From assembly GCA_964462535.1 (NCBI GenBank), contig CAYWXV010000001.1, positions 488,198 through 552,197 on the forward strand: a DNA stretch of 64,000 nt, given 5' to 3'. Source of the stretch: CAYWXV01 sp964462535 (GTDB lineage Bacteria; Bacteroidota; Ignavibacteria; OLB7). Below the pieces are notes generated by a model, which saw nothing but the letters and a program-made list of their open reading frames with translations, searched no databases and had not been told where the DNA came from. Below, one piece after another: positions 35,778 to 45,607 of this stretch. The position numbers and the translations under genes were made by a program. Within the stretch, counting starts at the first letter, position 1, and every line of letters begins with the position of its first letter.

Positions 35778-36388
35778 TGTCCTCTCCTTCCGGCAGAGTC
35801 GGCCGAGCTTCGCACCCGGAGCGATATGCGCGCGTGGTCGGCGTATTGGCTGGCAACGAGTGACCAGTGTCGGCCGGATACGGTCGTATCCAGATAGATC
35901 GATCGCTTCCGAAGGAGGCCCCCAGCCCCCCTGCCCGCCCACACCGACAGACTTGCGTCGATCGTCGCGGCGAGACGCGTTGCCGCAGCGAACGAAGCAA
36001 GGCGCCAGTTCGTGTCAGGCTTGACCGATGCGATGAGCGCAATTGAAGAGAGGTTGGTGGTATCGCCAATCGTCTGTATCACCGCTTCCGGCAACACGCG
36101 CGAGCGGCCATAGAAATTTGGGTAGCCGTCGACGTCGGGCATGCGCATGAACTCGAAGAAGTACGGTCGGACGCGAAACGACTCGCGTATCGTGCCTAGT
36201 GGGACACCAATCGGTGGACGTCTATGCCGCTTCGCGACGTTGCCCGTCACGCGCTTGCTCGTGTCCCTCGCTTGGGAAACCGAAGGCGTGCCACCAGAGT
36301 CGTCCCGTCCGCAACCCCCCACGGCAAGCTGGGCAAAGGCCAGCATCAAAGTTCCGAGAAGAACCGTTCTTCCAATCGACGACCACAT
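35774..36388 (-). CDS. Putative lipoprotein of unknown function
   Basis: A 204-residue protein with a hydrophobic N-terminus and a possible lipobox ending at C26 (LAVGGC). The mature part shows no family I recognise; it has a short basic region (KRHRRPPIG) followed by FRVRPYFFEFMRM and an alpha/beta-like C-terminal half. It begins 11 nt after comEC and overlaps yfiH by 4 nt, so it is co-transcribed with both. Confidence 0.6.
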   Translation of the reverse strand: MWSSIGRTVLLGTLMLAFAQLAVGGCGRDDSGGTPSVSQARDTSKRVTGNVAKRHRRPPIGVPLGTIRESFRVRPYFFEFMRMPDVDGYPNFYGRSRVLPEAVIQTIGDTTNLSSIALIASVKPDTNWRLASFAAATRLAATIDASLSVWAGRGAGGLLRKRSIYLDTTVSGRHWSLVASQYADHARISLRVRSSADSAGRRGQ

Positions 36389-36399
36389 ACGATGGGGAT

Positions 36400-38232
36400 T
36401 TATTCTTTGTGCGCTGGGACTAATCCTGCTGGGCGCAAAGGGATGACAAGATAACGTGTTCGATTGAGCGTCACCGTTCGAGGTCGGCCAGGGGCGACAG
36501 TCACAACAGCGTGCCCCCTTCCGCCGACATCCACAACACCAGAATCCGCCACATCGACCAGTCGGAGGGGCGTGCGAACGCCGGACTCATGGGAGACAAC
36601 CGTGGAAGCCCGACTCGGGGAGACGAGCCGTCGATCGAAGTAGATCGTCGTGGTCGTATCAGTCGAGACTGCAACGGCGTCGCCCCTTCCGGCGGGGAAA
36701 ACAAGAACGGCCCCAGGCAAGACCGTTGGTGATACCGCAACTCCGATGGATAGGGCTACCGCGATGAGGAGAATGACGGTGGTCCTTGCAACGATACCAC
36801 GAAGGAGCACGAAGGACGTGAGCAACGTAGCGAGAACGAGTCCCTGGGGAAGACTGATTCGAAACGTCAGAGCCGTCTGCCCGGCATGCTCGGCAATGAA
36901 TTCGGTGACGGCAATGCACGCCGCATAGCCCAGGCGTGCGGCACCGAACACGTACTCGTCAATCCCCACCCCCATCGGAGAAACGAGCAAGCCGAACACT
37001 GTCGCCGCCATGCTCCAGGCTATCAGAGGCACGACAACAATGTTCGCGGGTGCGGCTATTGTGGAGAGTGTGCCGAACGATGCCAGGGCTACGGGGAGCG
37101 TCCCGACCTGGGCGCCAATACTCACCCCGAGGCCGCGGGCCACAGAGACGAGGTGTAGCGGAACCCCGCGACGAACCCGTTGCGTTACGATTGGGGTAAT
37201 CGTAATAATCCCGGCGACGGCCGAGACTGACAAGAGGAACGAGACATCGAAGAGTGCGACGGGGTCGAACAGCAGAATCACGATCGACGCGACCGACAGC
37301 GTATTTATCGCATGCGTTCGTCGCCCAACCAGACGCGACACGGCGCCGATCACCGCCATCACGACGGCCCGAACAATTGGAGGGGACGTACCTACGATCA
37401 AGAGATAGGCCCCGAGAACCAGCGCGAGTACCACAACCACCCCGCCCCGCTTTCGAAGTCGCGATATCGCCACTGACAGACCAGCAACAATCAGCCCAAC
37501 GTGGAGTCCGCTTAGTGCCAGTACGTGTATCGTGCCCGTTGACAGGAAGCTCGACCGCACGGTATGGTCCAGGTCGGTTCGTTCCCCCAGTACCAGCGCT
37601 CGAGCAATTCCCCCCTCCTTTCCACCGATAGACCGCCTGATGGTATGTCGGACGTTCGCCCGTATTGACTCAATCGCAAGCTGGAATCCGTCCGCGTCGC
37701 GGATGCCGTGTACGTCGTTACCACGATCGAGCTGAAGACTGAATCGCTCGCGCAGACACAGCAGGACGTTTGTCCGCTCGCCCGAGAGATATCCCTGCGC
37801 GGTCAGGTACTGCCCGGCGACGAGTCCCGGACCGTTCGAATCTCGTGCGGTCAGTCTACAGCGCCCTGTGACACGAATGGTCCTCCCACGATAGCGGATC
37901 GAATCGGCCTCCACATGTGTCCCCCAGAGGCGCTCCCCCTTCTCAACCGGAGTAAGCACCCTTCCGAACACCTCGCACCGCAGATTGTCCACCGGTAGGA
38001 ACGGACGTCGTGTGACCAGGGCGATATCTGATATGATCATCGCAGACGGGAGCGCAATCAGCGTTGCCGCCGCAAGACGTACTCCCGGGAAGCACATCAC
38101 TGAGAGTAGCACAACGAGTGACATGATCGCGACGGGCAAGTCGGTCGGTGCGAGCACTGACACAACGATGCCGAGAGAAAACAGAAGCAGGTGCCGCAGC
38201 GACGGGTAGAATTTCCATCCACGTACAAGCAT
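36400..38232 (-). CDS. comEC: ComEC/Rec2 family DNA-uptake channel, without nuclease-like C-terminal domain
   Basis: Inner-membrane channel that passes single-stranded DNA into the cytosol in natural transformation. Residues 1-200 hold the N-terminal membrane helices and the soluble OB-like DUF4131 domain; then comes the competence domain, with the conserved HVLALSGLHVGLI and many helices. The usual metallo-beta-lactamase-like domain is missing: after the last helix only about 100 residues remain, starting AGRGDAVAV, a trace of the VGQGDA motif. At 610 aa it is shorter than full ComEC (about 750). The ATG at 38232 is preferred to 38355. Confidence 0.85.
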   Translation of the reverse strand: MLVRGWKFYPSLRHLLLFSLGIVVSVLAPTDLPVAIMSLVVLLSVMCFPGVRLAAATLIALPSAMIISDIALVTRRPFLPVDNLRCEVFGRVLTPVEKGERLWGTHVEADSIRYRGRTIRVTGRCRLTARDSNGPGLVAGQYLTAQGYLSGERTNVLLCLRERFSLQLDRGNDVHGIRDADGFQLAIESIRANVRHTIRRSIGGKEGGIARALVLGERTDLDHTVRSSFLSTGTIHVLALSGLHVGLIVAGLSVAISRLRKRGGVVVVLALVLGAYLLIVGTSPPIVRAVVMAVIGAVSRLVGRRTHAINTLSVASIVILLFDPVALFDVSFLLSVSAVAGIITITPIVTQRVRRGVPLHLVSVARGLGVSIGAQVGTLPVALASFGTLSTIAAPANIVVVPLIAWSMAATVFGLLVSPMGVGIDEYVFGAARLGYAACIAVTEFIAEHAGQTALTFRISLPQGLVLATLLTSFVLLRGIVARTTVILLIAVALSIGVAVSPTVLPGAVLVFPAGRGDAVAVSTDTTTTIYFDRRLVSPSRASTVVSHESGVRTPLRLVDVADSGVVDVGGRGHAVVTVAPGRPRTVTLNRTRYLVIPLRPAGLVPAHKE

Positions 38233-38309
38233 GCATCGATTCAGAAGGCGTGATGGCGACGTCGAACAATACGACGGTTGGCGACGGAGGTCAAGGGGCC
38301 TGTTTCCCC

Positions 38310-39578
38310 CTACCGGTCGTGGTGGCGAAGAATCGGATAGCGAATGGCGGTCCACCCTACAAGTAGAACAACTGCAACGCCCCCGGTCACAACCGCCAGC
38401 GGGGCGCCAACAGCAGCCGCTACCAGGCCCGCCTCCAGATTGCCAAGCTGGGGTCCGCCCATAAAGAAGATCATGTTTATGGAGGTCATGCGACCACGAA
38501 TGTGGTCCGGCGTCGAGAGTTGTCGAATGGTCTGGCGTATCACTGTTGAGACAGCGTCACCTGCGCCCACGAATCCGAGCATCAGTAGCGAGATGTAGAA
38601 GTTCTCACTCAGACCGAAGATCGCCGTGGCGGCTCCGTAGAGCGCGACTGAAAGGAGAAGGACCTTTCCCTTTCTTCCAAAGTCTCCGATCAACGAGAGT
38701 GCGATTCCGGCAATGAGCGAGCCGACTGCCTCCGCGGCATAGAGAAGCCCAAGTCCACCGGCATCCACATGGAGAACGTCAACGGCAAACACTGGGAGAA
38801 GGGCTGTGGCCGTAGCGAAGAACGTGGCGAAGAAGTCGAGCAGCATCGTCGACCACACAATGCGGGACTCGCGCACAAACCGCAGTCCGTCCAGAAGAGC
38901 CTGAAGTCCCGGTCGACCGCTCTTCTCGACGCGCTCCACCGGCCGCATCAGAAAGAGAGCTCCGATCACCGCGAGAAAGGTTCCGGCATTCGTCCAGTAC
39001 ACCATGGAGATTGCGGAGTGCTTCAAGATGAGGCCTCCAACGGCTGGACCGACGATCATCGAAGTCTGGAAGACCATCGTCGACAGCGAAACGGCATTGG
39101 CAAAATGTTGCGGTGGGACAAGAGAGGGCATGAGCGCCTGTCGCGCGGGACCATCAAATGCTCCCGCTGCGGCAGTGACGGATGTCAGAAGCAGGATCAA
39201 CGGCGCGGACGAAGAACCGACCTCATTGAGCAACGCGAGACAGACGGCGGCGGCCATCATCGTGGCCTGTGTCACCATCATGATTGTTCGTCGGCGATAG
39301 CTGTCAGCAATGACACCGCCTACGAGGGCAAAGATGACAATCGGGACGATGCGTGCCAATCCGACCATTCCAAGCATCGCCTTCGATCCGGTGCGCTGAT
39401 ATATCTCATAGGCGATCGCCACGTTCTGCATCTGCGATCCGGAGATAGATATCACCTGACCCAGCCACAACAGACGAAAATCCCGGCTTGCAAGCGCCGG
39501 GAATCGCCGGGTGAGGAGTGTCCCGCGGCGATGTGCCTCCGGGTCCCTCCGAGTTGTGTTCTTACTGTCGTCCTGCAT
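38310..39578 (-). CDS. MFS transporter (MFS_3 / EntS-like exporter)
   Basis: A 422-residue, twelve-helix major facilitator. The N-terminal FRLLWLGQVISISGSQMQ and the loop DSYRRRTIM between helices 2 and 3 match the MFS_3 group that includes the enterobactin exporter EntS and macrolide-efflux-like proteins. The central loop is basic. ComEC follows 77 nt downstream on the same strand. The exported compound cannot be predicted; no siderophore genes are nearby. Confidence 0.82.
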   Translation of the reverse strand: MQDDSKNTTRRDPEAHRRGTLLTRRFPALASRDFRLLWLGQVISISGSQMQNVAIAYEIYQRTGSKAMLGMVGLARIVPIVIFALVGGVIADSYRRRTIMMVTQATMMAAAVCLALLNEVGSSSAPLILLLTSVTAAAGAFDGPARQALMPSLVPPQHFANAVSLSTMVFQTSMIVGPAVGGLILKHSAISMVYWTNAGTFLAVIGALFLMRPVERVEKSGRPGLQALLDGLRFVRESRIVWSTMLLDFFATFFATATALLPVFAVDVLHVDAGGLGLLYAAEAVGSLIAGIALSLIGDFGRKGKVLLLSVALYGAATAIFGLSENFYISLLMLGFVGAGDAVSTVIRQTIRQLSTPDHIRGRMTSINMIFFMGGPQLGNLEAGLVAAAVGAPLAVVTGGVAVVLLVGWTAIRYPILRHHDR

Positions 39579-39748
39579 GCGGCACGGTACGAATCATTGC
39601 CTGCCCAACTGCTGACGGTTATCTTCCGAGGCCTCCAGCGCCTGAACTTCACCCGTCGGGAGGGACGCCGATCCAGTTTCGACTAAACCGATACGGAGCC
39701 CGATTGTCAGGTGCCAGATTCACTTCGTGCAACAATCCCGCAACTCTC

Positions 39749-40318
39749 ATGCGTTCCCACTTCGTTCTCTTCGTCCTCGCACTGCTGACGGCATTCGCCA
39801 CGCGATTGAGTGCGCAGGACACGATCCAGAGGATATCCGACAGCGCGGTACAACAGAGCTGGAAGAGCCACTACGGCTATAGCATGCTCGTTCCCAACAC
39901 GGCGAAGTTCAACAAGCTGGGCTCTGTTCTCAATGAGGCGGGGCAATCCGAGGTGACGAACTACATACTTCCTGGCGGATGTGGTTCGGTGACGCTGCGG
40001 TACTTCGCTGAAGGGCGAATGATACCGAAGGGATTCAGGTACATCTCCGACAGCATTCACATCTTCGACACCGATTCCGCAGGACGCAACGGCATGATCT
40101 ACCGACGAATCTTCCTCATGACCGATTTCACGATTGAGGCCGAAGTCCTGCTCACGCAGAAGGGGGAGGGAGTGTACAAACCCCTGCTCCGTGCAATCTT
40201 CGACAGCTTTGTCCCTCCTGCTGGCGCCATGGCGTCAATCCCACAGTGGCGATATGGACGAGATCCCCGGGAGTTCGAACAGGGACGGTCACCGGAGTAT
40301 CACCTCAGACAAAAGTAG
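39749..40318 (+). CDS. Small exported protein of unknown function, copy A
   Basis: A 189-residue protein with signal peptide (1-22, ending LSAQD). The mature part has a strand-like YGYSMLVPNTAKF, then a mixed alpha/beta region, and a helix LLRAIFDSFVPP, a layout also seen in the PsbP/DcrB-like domains of the lipoprotein at 58986. The next gene, 7 nt downstream, has a similar layout, so the two may be a diverged tandem pair. The ATG at 39749 begins the signal peptide. Function unknown. Confidence 0.6.
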   Translation: MRSHFVLFVLALLTAFATRLSAQDTIQRISDSAVQQSWKSHYGYSMLVPNTAKFNKLGSVLNEAGQSEVTNYILPGGCGSVTLRYFAEGRMIPKGFRYISDSIHIFDTDSAGRNGMIYRRIFLMTDFTIEAEVLLTQKGEGVYKPLLRAIFDSFVPPAGAMASIPQWRYGRDPREFEQGRSPEYHLRQK

Positions 40319-40325
40319 AGCTGCA

Positions 40326-40898
40326 ATGTGCTTGTTCCTTCGCCATGTTAGCGCCGTGTGTGCGGGTATTCTGACGGTAACGGTGGTGGCTGTCGCTCAG
40401 CCCACAGACCGTCCCAAGGGTGTCGACCGCTATGTGGAGCAACTCGTTGACAGCAGACGTGGGTATCTCATGCGAATTCCGGCCGAGGCAAGGATCGATT
40501 CGGCATCCAGCGGTTGGAGCCCTACCGGGAAATACGAACGACGGGTGTATCGAATACCGAAGGCTGGGTCGATAGTGCTTACGGTAACGATCCGCCATCA
40601 GACGATTTCAGATTCTGCTAAACAGGTTGGTCCCTACAGATTGATCGATGCCGATTCGGCAACGGCGACCGGCACTGCACGCGTCCGTCTCTTCCTCCTT
40701 CCCACGCGTGATGTCCGCATAGAACTCATCCCTGCTGGGGTGAGGATGCGAGAGTATCTGGAGGCAAGCGAGAAGATCTTTGGAACGTTTAGATGGAAGC
40801 CGGGGGCCGAAACGGACGCACTGGACCTTGCGCCTCCCGACGTAAACGATATTCCAGGAGCCCGCGAACCACCGAAGACAGACCTTGGCGGCTCATAA
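40326..40898 (+). CDS. Small exported protein of unknown function, copy B
   Basis: A 190-residue protein with signal peptide (1-25, ending AVAQP). After it, RRGYLMRIPAEARIDS corresponds to the YSMLVPN segment of the preceding gene, and EASEKIFGTFRW to its terminal helix. A proline/acid-rich tail (LAPPDVNDIPGARE) follows. The start lies 7 nt after the previous stop, so the pair is an operon. The end overlaps the convergent epimerase gene by 6 nt. Function unknown. Confidence 0.6.
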   Translation: MCLFLRHVSAVCAGILTVTVVAVAQPTDRPKGVDRYVEQLVDSRRGYLMRIPAEARIDSASSGWSPTGKYERRVYRIPKAGSIVLTVTIRHQTISDSAKQVGPYRLIDADSATATGTARVRLFLLPTRDVRIELIPAGVRMREYLEASEKIFGTFRWKPGAETDALDLAPPDVNDIPGAREPPKTDLGGS

Positions 40899-41837
40899 GG
40901 AACTGACACCCGTTCGATAGAACTCAACGGTGCGCCGCAGCCCCTCATGCAATAAGGTCTCGGGGTGCCATCCCCACGCAGCCTCCACCTTCGCAAACGA
41001 ACAGCGCGAGCGCAACTGCTCTCCCGGCTGTCCCGGCCCGTGTTGTTCCGACGCACCTGCGTCGAACAATCCATTGAGCATCGTGAACAACGTCGTCACG
41101 CTTGTTTCCGTGTCGGTGCAAACGTTGTAGACGCCACCCGCCTCCCCTTCGCCCAGGTGCTGGAGCGCCAGAACATTGGCTCGAACGACGTCACCGACGA
41201 ACACGTAGTCGCGTGTCTGCGTCCCGGCTCCATTGATGATTGGTTGTTGTCCGGCGTGCAGTCGATCGCAGAAAATTGCTATCACACCCGCTTCACCGTG
41301 CGGGTTCTGTCGAGGTCCGAAGACGTTTGTATAGCGGAGCACAGCCCCCCGAATGCCATACTCCGCCATGTAGTAGTGCAGGTACTTCTCCACCGACAGT
41401 TTCGCAACTCCGTACGGAGAGATGGGATTTGTAGGATGGCTCTCGTCGGCGGGAAACCGTTCCTGATTCCCATACACGGTTCCACCGCTTGATGCGAATA
41501 CGATTCTTCGAACGTTGGCCTCAACGGCCGCTTGAAAGAGGTTTATCGAGCCAAGTATGTTCGTCTCGGCATCGAATCGAGGATCTCGAACGGAGACGCG
41601 CACGTCAAGCTGCGCGGCATGATGATTGACCAGATCAAATTGGTGCGACTGAAAAAGTGTGTGGACCGTTCCAACATCCCGAACGTCCCCCTCGACCAGC
41701 GTCGCACTTGGATTCACGTTGCCGCGATTTCCCGTTGAGAAGTTGTCCAGGATGACGACTTCATGCCCTTCGGCTATGTAGGCGTCGACGATGTGTGAGC
41801 CGATGAATCCGGCACCCCCCGTGACAAGAATTCTCAT
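40893..41837 (-). CDS. NAD-dependent sugar epimerase (UDP-glucose 4-epimerase-like)
   Basis: Extended short-chain dehydrogenase, probably interconverting nucleotide-sugar epimers. The NAD-binding GGAGFIGSH is at residues 7-15, the catalytic Ser in ASSGGTVYG, and the YxxxK pair in YGVAKLSVEKY. Length of 314 aa is typical. The start overlaps the purD stop by 4 nt, and a glycosyltransferase lies two genes upstream, suggesting a role in surface polysaccharide precursor supply. Whether it is GalE proper or another epimerase cannot be decided. Confidence 0.85.
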   Translation of the reverse strand: MRILVTGGAGFIGSHIVDAYIAEGHEVVILDNFSTGNRGNVNPSATLVEGDVRDVGTVHTLFQSHQFDLVNHHAAQLDVRVSVRDPRFDAETNILGSINLFQAAVEANVRRIVFASSGGTVYGNQERFPADESHPTNPISPYGVAKLSVEKYLHYYMAEYGIRGAVLRYTNVFGPRQNPHGEAGVIAIFCDRLHAGQQPIINGAGTQTRDYVFVGDVVRANVLALQHLGEGEAGGVYNVCTDTETSVTTLFTMLNGLFDAGASEQHGPGQPGEQLRSRCSFAKVEAAWGWHPETLLHEGLRRTVEFYRTGVSSL

Positions 41838-43156
41838 TGTGCGTCCGGTATTGGCTGCGGGAGAGCACGACGTCCAATGTCGGTCCGATGGAAAGCCCCC
41901 TCGATCTCGATCATGTTGACGGCCTCGTAGGCACGTGCAATCGCCGCGGCCAGACTTCCGGTCTCATCGACTGCGGTCACGCCCAGGATTCGCCCTCCGG
42001 CTGTGACGAGTGTTGACCCGTCCAGCGCAGTTCCCGCGTGAAACACGACCACACCGTTTTGTGATTCTGCCTTGTCAATTCCTCTTACGGGAATGCCCTT
42101 CGGATACGTGCCTGGATACCCTTCAGAGGCAACTACCACACAGGCAGCCGACCCCCGGATCGGCATCATCCCGGTCGCCGGAAGGGACCCGCATGCGGAC
42201 GCAAACAGGAGGTCGAGGAAGTCACCATCGTAAAGGGGAACGATTACCTGTGTTTCAGGATCTCCAAAGCGACTGTTGAATTCAACCACTCGTGGTTCGC
42301 CCTCTCGCGATATCATCACACCGACATAGAGACAGCCAACATAGGGCGTGCCGGCCTCACGCATTCCCAGAAGCGTCGGCTCTATTACGCGCGTGCACAC
42401 CTTCTCGAGCACCTCCGCCGTAACGATCGGCGCCGGAGCGTATGCACCCATGCCGCCGGTATTTGGACCACGATCATCGTCGTACGCTCGCTTGTGATCC
42501 TGGGATGGCGCCAATACGACGTATCGAGCCCCATCCGTGATAGCAAAGATCGATGCCTCCTCGCCATCCATGAACTCCTCTACGACGATGCTCGACCCGG
42601 CCGCGCCGAACGCCTCTCCGGAGAGCATCGACCTCACCGTCTTCTCGGCCTCGTCGACGTGGTCTGCAATTACGACCCCCTTTCCCGCGGCAAGCCCACA
42701 TGCCTTGACGACGACCGGGAGCGTCTGCTCCCTCACGTACGAGAGCGCAGCTTCACGCTGTGACTCGTCGAACGTGCGACTCGCGGCTGTCGGCACGCCG
42801 GCACGCTCCATGAAGTCCTTGGCAAAGGCCTTGTCCCACTCCAGGCGAGCAGCCTCACGTGATGGACCAAAAACCGGGATGCCGGCATCAGCCAGCGCGT
42901 TCGACACGCCTGCTGCCAGCGGCGCTTCCGGACCCACGACAACCAGGTTGGCTCGAACGTCGCGCGCAAGACCAACAACCTCTGCCGGATTCTCGATGTC
43001 ACAGAGAGTCAGCTCACCCAACGATGCCATCCCCGGATTCCCTGGTGCCAGTACGAGCCGACCAAGCCTGGGTGATTTCGAGATTCCCCATGCGAGTGCA
43101 TGCTCGCGTCCCCCTGACCCGAGAAGGACCACTGTCAACTTTGACGCGCCATCCAT
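41834..43156 (-). CDS. purD: Phosphoribosylamine--glycine ligase
   Basis: ATP-grasp enzyme of the second step of de novo purine synthesis, joining glycine to phosphoribosylamine. The N-terminal GSGGREHALAW (13-23) and the late EFNSRFGDPETQV are diagnostic; VVVKACGLAAGKGV is the ATP-grasp strand. Length of 440 aa is normal. It lies in an operon with guaB, another purine gene, separated by a peptidase and a glycosyltransferase. No other pur genes are present. Confidence 0.95.
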   Translation of the reverse strand: MDGASKLTVVLLGSGGREHALAWGISKSPRLGRLVLAPGNPGMASLGELTLCDIENPAEVVGLARDVRANLVVVGPEAPLAAGVSNALADAGIPVFGPSREAARLEWDKAFAKDFMERAGVPTAASRTFDESQREAALSYVREQTLPVVVKACGLAAGKGVVIADHVDEAEKTVRSMLSGEAFGAAGSSIVVEEFMDGEEASIFAITDGARYVVLAPSQDHKRAYDDDRGPNTGGMGAYAPAPIVTAEVLEKVCTRVIEPTLLGMREAGTPYVGCLYVGVMISREGEPRVVEFNSRFGDPETQVIVPLYDGDFLDLLFASACGSLPATGMMPIRGSAACVVVASEGYPGTYPKGIPVRGIDKAESQNGVVVFHAGTALDGSTLVTAGGRILGVTAVDETGSLAAAIARAYEAVNMIEIEGAFHRTDIGRRALPQPIPDAQ

Positions 43157-43180
43157 GATCGTACGTGCGATGTGAAAGTG

Positions 43181-44515
43181 TTAGATGCGGACAGAATACG
43201 CGAGAATTCGTGCAAGTCGTCCAACGAGATTCCGCTGATCATACTCGCGCGCCATGTCGGCGTTTCCCTTGGGAAGCGTTCCTGCGCGCCATTGCTCGAC
43301 ATAGGTAGCGAGCGCCGCGGTGACACCATCGACGTCGCTCACATCAAGGCTTACGGCAGCGCCGTACTCCCGGAGTACCTGTCGCAGCACGCCGGGCGGG
43401 CAGAGGGCAAGAATTGGCTTCCCGGTACCGATGTACTCGTGGACCTTTCCCGGTGTCACGGCCGGATCGACGGCCGAGAGCCACAGGACGTCGCTCGCAA
43501 ATAGATAACGGATGGCTTCAGTGTGATCGACGTACCCGGTAGCTACGATTGACGAGGCAACGCCCATCGCGTGGGCCATCTTGTGGTACGACGCATGGAA
43601 CGAGCCGACGAACACGACCTCGATCTCATCGCGCAAGTCAGGGCGTCGTGCAAACAGCTTCGCCAGCGCCCCGAAAAACGTCTTGGGAGTCTGATGCACG
43701 TCGGAGATACCACTGAACGTAATCCGAAAGCGACCTGACCGTTCAAGGGGGAAGCGTGATGCTGCCTTGAAGTCCGCCGGGTCATATCCGCTTGGAATAA
43801 TGTGGACGCTTTCGTGCGTCAGGAACGGATACCGGGCTACCAGTTGCTCTTTGATTCGGCGGTTAACGACGACCACACCCTCTGCACGCTTCAACACCGC
43901 AGCCTCCAACGACGCCGCATACCGGCGATGCATGGGCGTCGCAAAGTAGTAGGCAACGTTTTCCAGCCAAGGGTCGCGATAGTCGACTACGAGCGGAATT
44001 CCGTGTCGTCGCTGCAGCTCGGCGCCAATCAGGAATGATGTAAACGGTGGCGCGGACGATAGGATTACGTCGAAGTGGGACTGGGAGAGGAGCTCTTCGG
44101 CGCGCCGAAGTGCGAATCGTTTCCAGCCGATCTTGTTATCCGGCTGCAGGAAGGTATGCGATATACCACTCAGGAATCTCCTGCGCCCCGCACGTGGAAG
44201 GGCTATCGTCCCCTTCTTGCGAAAGAGAGACAGTGGGTCCAGGGTTCGCGTCCGTTCGACGACGATGCCGGACTCCAGCACCTCTTCCAGCAACGAGTAG
44301 TCGTAGGCGAAGTACCCTACGTCGCCGACGGTGAGCACCGTCACATCCCAACCATACAACGTCCGGAGATACTTGCAGAACTTCGAAACGCGAAGCACCC
44401 CGCTCAATCCCATCGGTGGGAAGTAGTAGGCTATGACAAGGAGCCTGCCGTTCGTCGACGTCCCCGACGGCGGAAGGTGGTCGGCCTCCGGATCTTTCAG
44501 GTGAATTAGCCCCAT
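43181..44515 (-). CDS. Glycosyltransferase family 4 (GT-B fold)
   Basis: Retaining GT-B glycosyltransferase, probably cytosolic and membrane-associated. The N-domain begins LLVIAYYFPPMGLSGVLRVSKF (from about residue 25), the usual donor-independent GT4 start with a glycine-rich loop, and the C-domain has FSGISDV, a long helix region and PGKVHEYIGTGKPILAL, in which the E of HEY is the nucleotide-sugar-binding glutamate. The ATG lies 3 nt after the M24 peptidase stop. Donor and acceptor are unknown. Confidence 0.82.
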   Translation of the reverse strand: MGLIHLKDPEADHLPPSGTSTNGRLLVIAYYFPPMGLSGVLRVSKFCKYLRTLYGWDVTVLTVGDVGYFAYDYSLLEEVLESGIVVERTRTLDPLSLFRKKGTIALPRAGRRRFLSGISHTFLQPDNKIGWKRFALRRAEELLSQSHFDVILSSAPPFTSFLIGAELQRRHGIPLVVDYRDPWLENVAYYFATPMHRRYAASLEAAVLKRAEGVVVVNRRIKEQLVARYPFLTHESVHIIPSGYDPADFKAASRFPLERSGRFRITFSGISDVHQTPKTFFGALAKLFARRPDLRDEIEVVFVGSFHASYHKMAHAMGVASSIVATGYVDHTEAIRYLFASDVLWLSAVDPAVTPGKVHEYIGTGKPILALCPPGVLRQVLREYGAAVSLDVSDVDGVTAALATYVEQWRAGTLPKGNADMAREYDQRNLVGRLARILAYSVRI

Positions 44516-44518
44516 GAA

Positions 44519-45592
44519 TCAGAGAACGATCAGCTCGCGCGGGGAGGTGGTCAACACTCTCCGTCCGGATTCGGTGATAAGCACATCGTCCTCGATGCGC
44601 ACACCCAGCTTGCCGGGAAGGTAGATACCTGGCTCGATGGTGACGATCGTTCCAGGGAGGAGTGTGCATTCGTCGGCCTTGAATGAGATGCCTGGCGCCT
44701 CATGAACATCGATGCCCAGGCCATGGCCGGTTCCGTGACCGAAGTACTCGGCATACCCGGCCTGACGAATGTGCGAACGGCACACTTCGTCCAGCTCGCG
44801 ATTGGTCATGCCCGGACGGGCGGCCTTCACACCCCGCTGCTCAGATTCCAACACGATGTCGTAGATCTTTCGCCCGAAGGGGCCAGGTTCGCCGACCGCG
44901 AACGTCCTCGTCATGTCCGAGTGAAGACCATCGACCGTGCACCCAAAATCGACGGTCACCAGCTCCCCCTTCCTGATCTTCTTCGCGCTTGCTCTGCCAT
45001 GCGGAAGAGCACCGCGGGGTCCGCTGGCGACGATAATGTCGAAGGCATCCCCTTCGGATCCATAGCGGCGTCCACGGTAGCTGATTTCGCTGGCCAGGTC
45101 CATCTCGCGCATGCCGGGACTCGTGATCGCAAGGACATCCTCGTAGACTCGCGCGGCAATACGGGCCGCCTTCGCGACCGAGGCAATCTCGGGCTCGGTC
45201 TTGGCGATCGTCAGGTCGCGTACGATGTTCCCAGTCTTTACCAGCTTTGTTTTTCGGAGCGCCTTGCGGAGCGTATCGAGCTGCGCAACGGAGGTGGCCC
45301 CTTCCTGAAAGCCCAGCGTGATACCGGGGGCGAGTATTCCGTTGGCAAGAAGTTCAGCGTACGGCGACTTGTCCCAGATGAAGGGAGTGGTCCCTTCGGT
45401 AGCCTCACTGGCCGCCTGTTCTCTGTACCGGAAATCCGTTACCAGATACGACTTTCGAGGGAGAACGAGGAGGAATGCGGAGCTTCCCGAGAAGCCGCTC
45501 AGGTACCTGACGTGAGCAAGGTTGGTGACGATGATGCCATCAAGGTCACGCTTTCGGAGTTCAGCACGGAGGCGAGAGAGTCTGGCCTTCAT
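44519..45592 (-). CDS. M24 family Xaa-Pro aminopeptidase
   Basis: Metallopeptidase that removes N-terminal residues next to proline. The five metal ligands of the pita-bread fold are all present: D215 (VTVDFG), D226 (HSDMTRT), H290 (HGTGHGLG), E320 (TIEPGIY) and E334 (VRIEDDV). The N-terminal 125 residues form the creatinase-like domain. Length of 357 aa fits the PepP/PepQ-type short enzymes. No signal peptide. It starts 15 nt after guaB. Confidence 0.9.
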   Translation of the reverse strand: MKARLSRLRAELRKRDLDGIIVTNLAHVRYLSGFSGSSAFLLVLPRKSYLVTDFRYREQAASEATEGTTPFIWDKSPYAELLANGILAPGITLGFQEGATSVAQLDTLRKALRKTKLVKTGNIVRDLTIAKTEPEIASVAKAARIAARVYEDVLAITSPGMREMDLASEISYRGRRYGSEGDAFDIIVASGPRGALPHGRASAKKIRKGELVTVDFGCTVDGLHSDMTRTFAVGEPGPFGRKIYDIVLESEQRGVKAARPGMTNRELDEVCRSHIRQAGYAEYFGHGTGHGLGIDVHEAPGISFKADECTLLPGTIVTIEPGIYLPGKLGVRIEDDVLITESGRRVLTTSPRELIVL

Positions 45593-45607
45593 AGGGAGTC
45601 AATGAGC

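Noticed and set aside
38769..39686. Plus-strand open frame of 305 codons
   Set aside because: Antisense to the MFS transporter; composition dominated by Arg, Glu, His and Asp, typical of an antisense membrane-protein frame.
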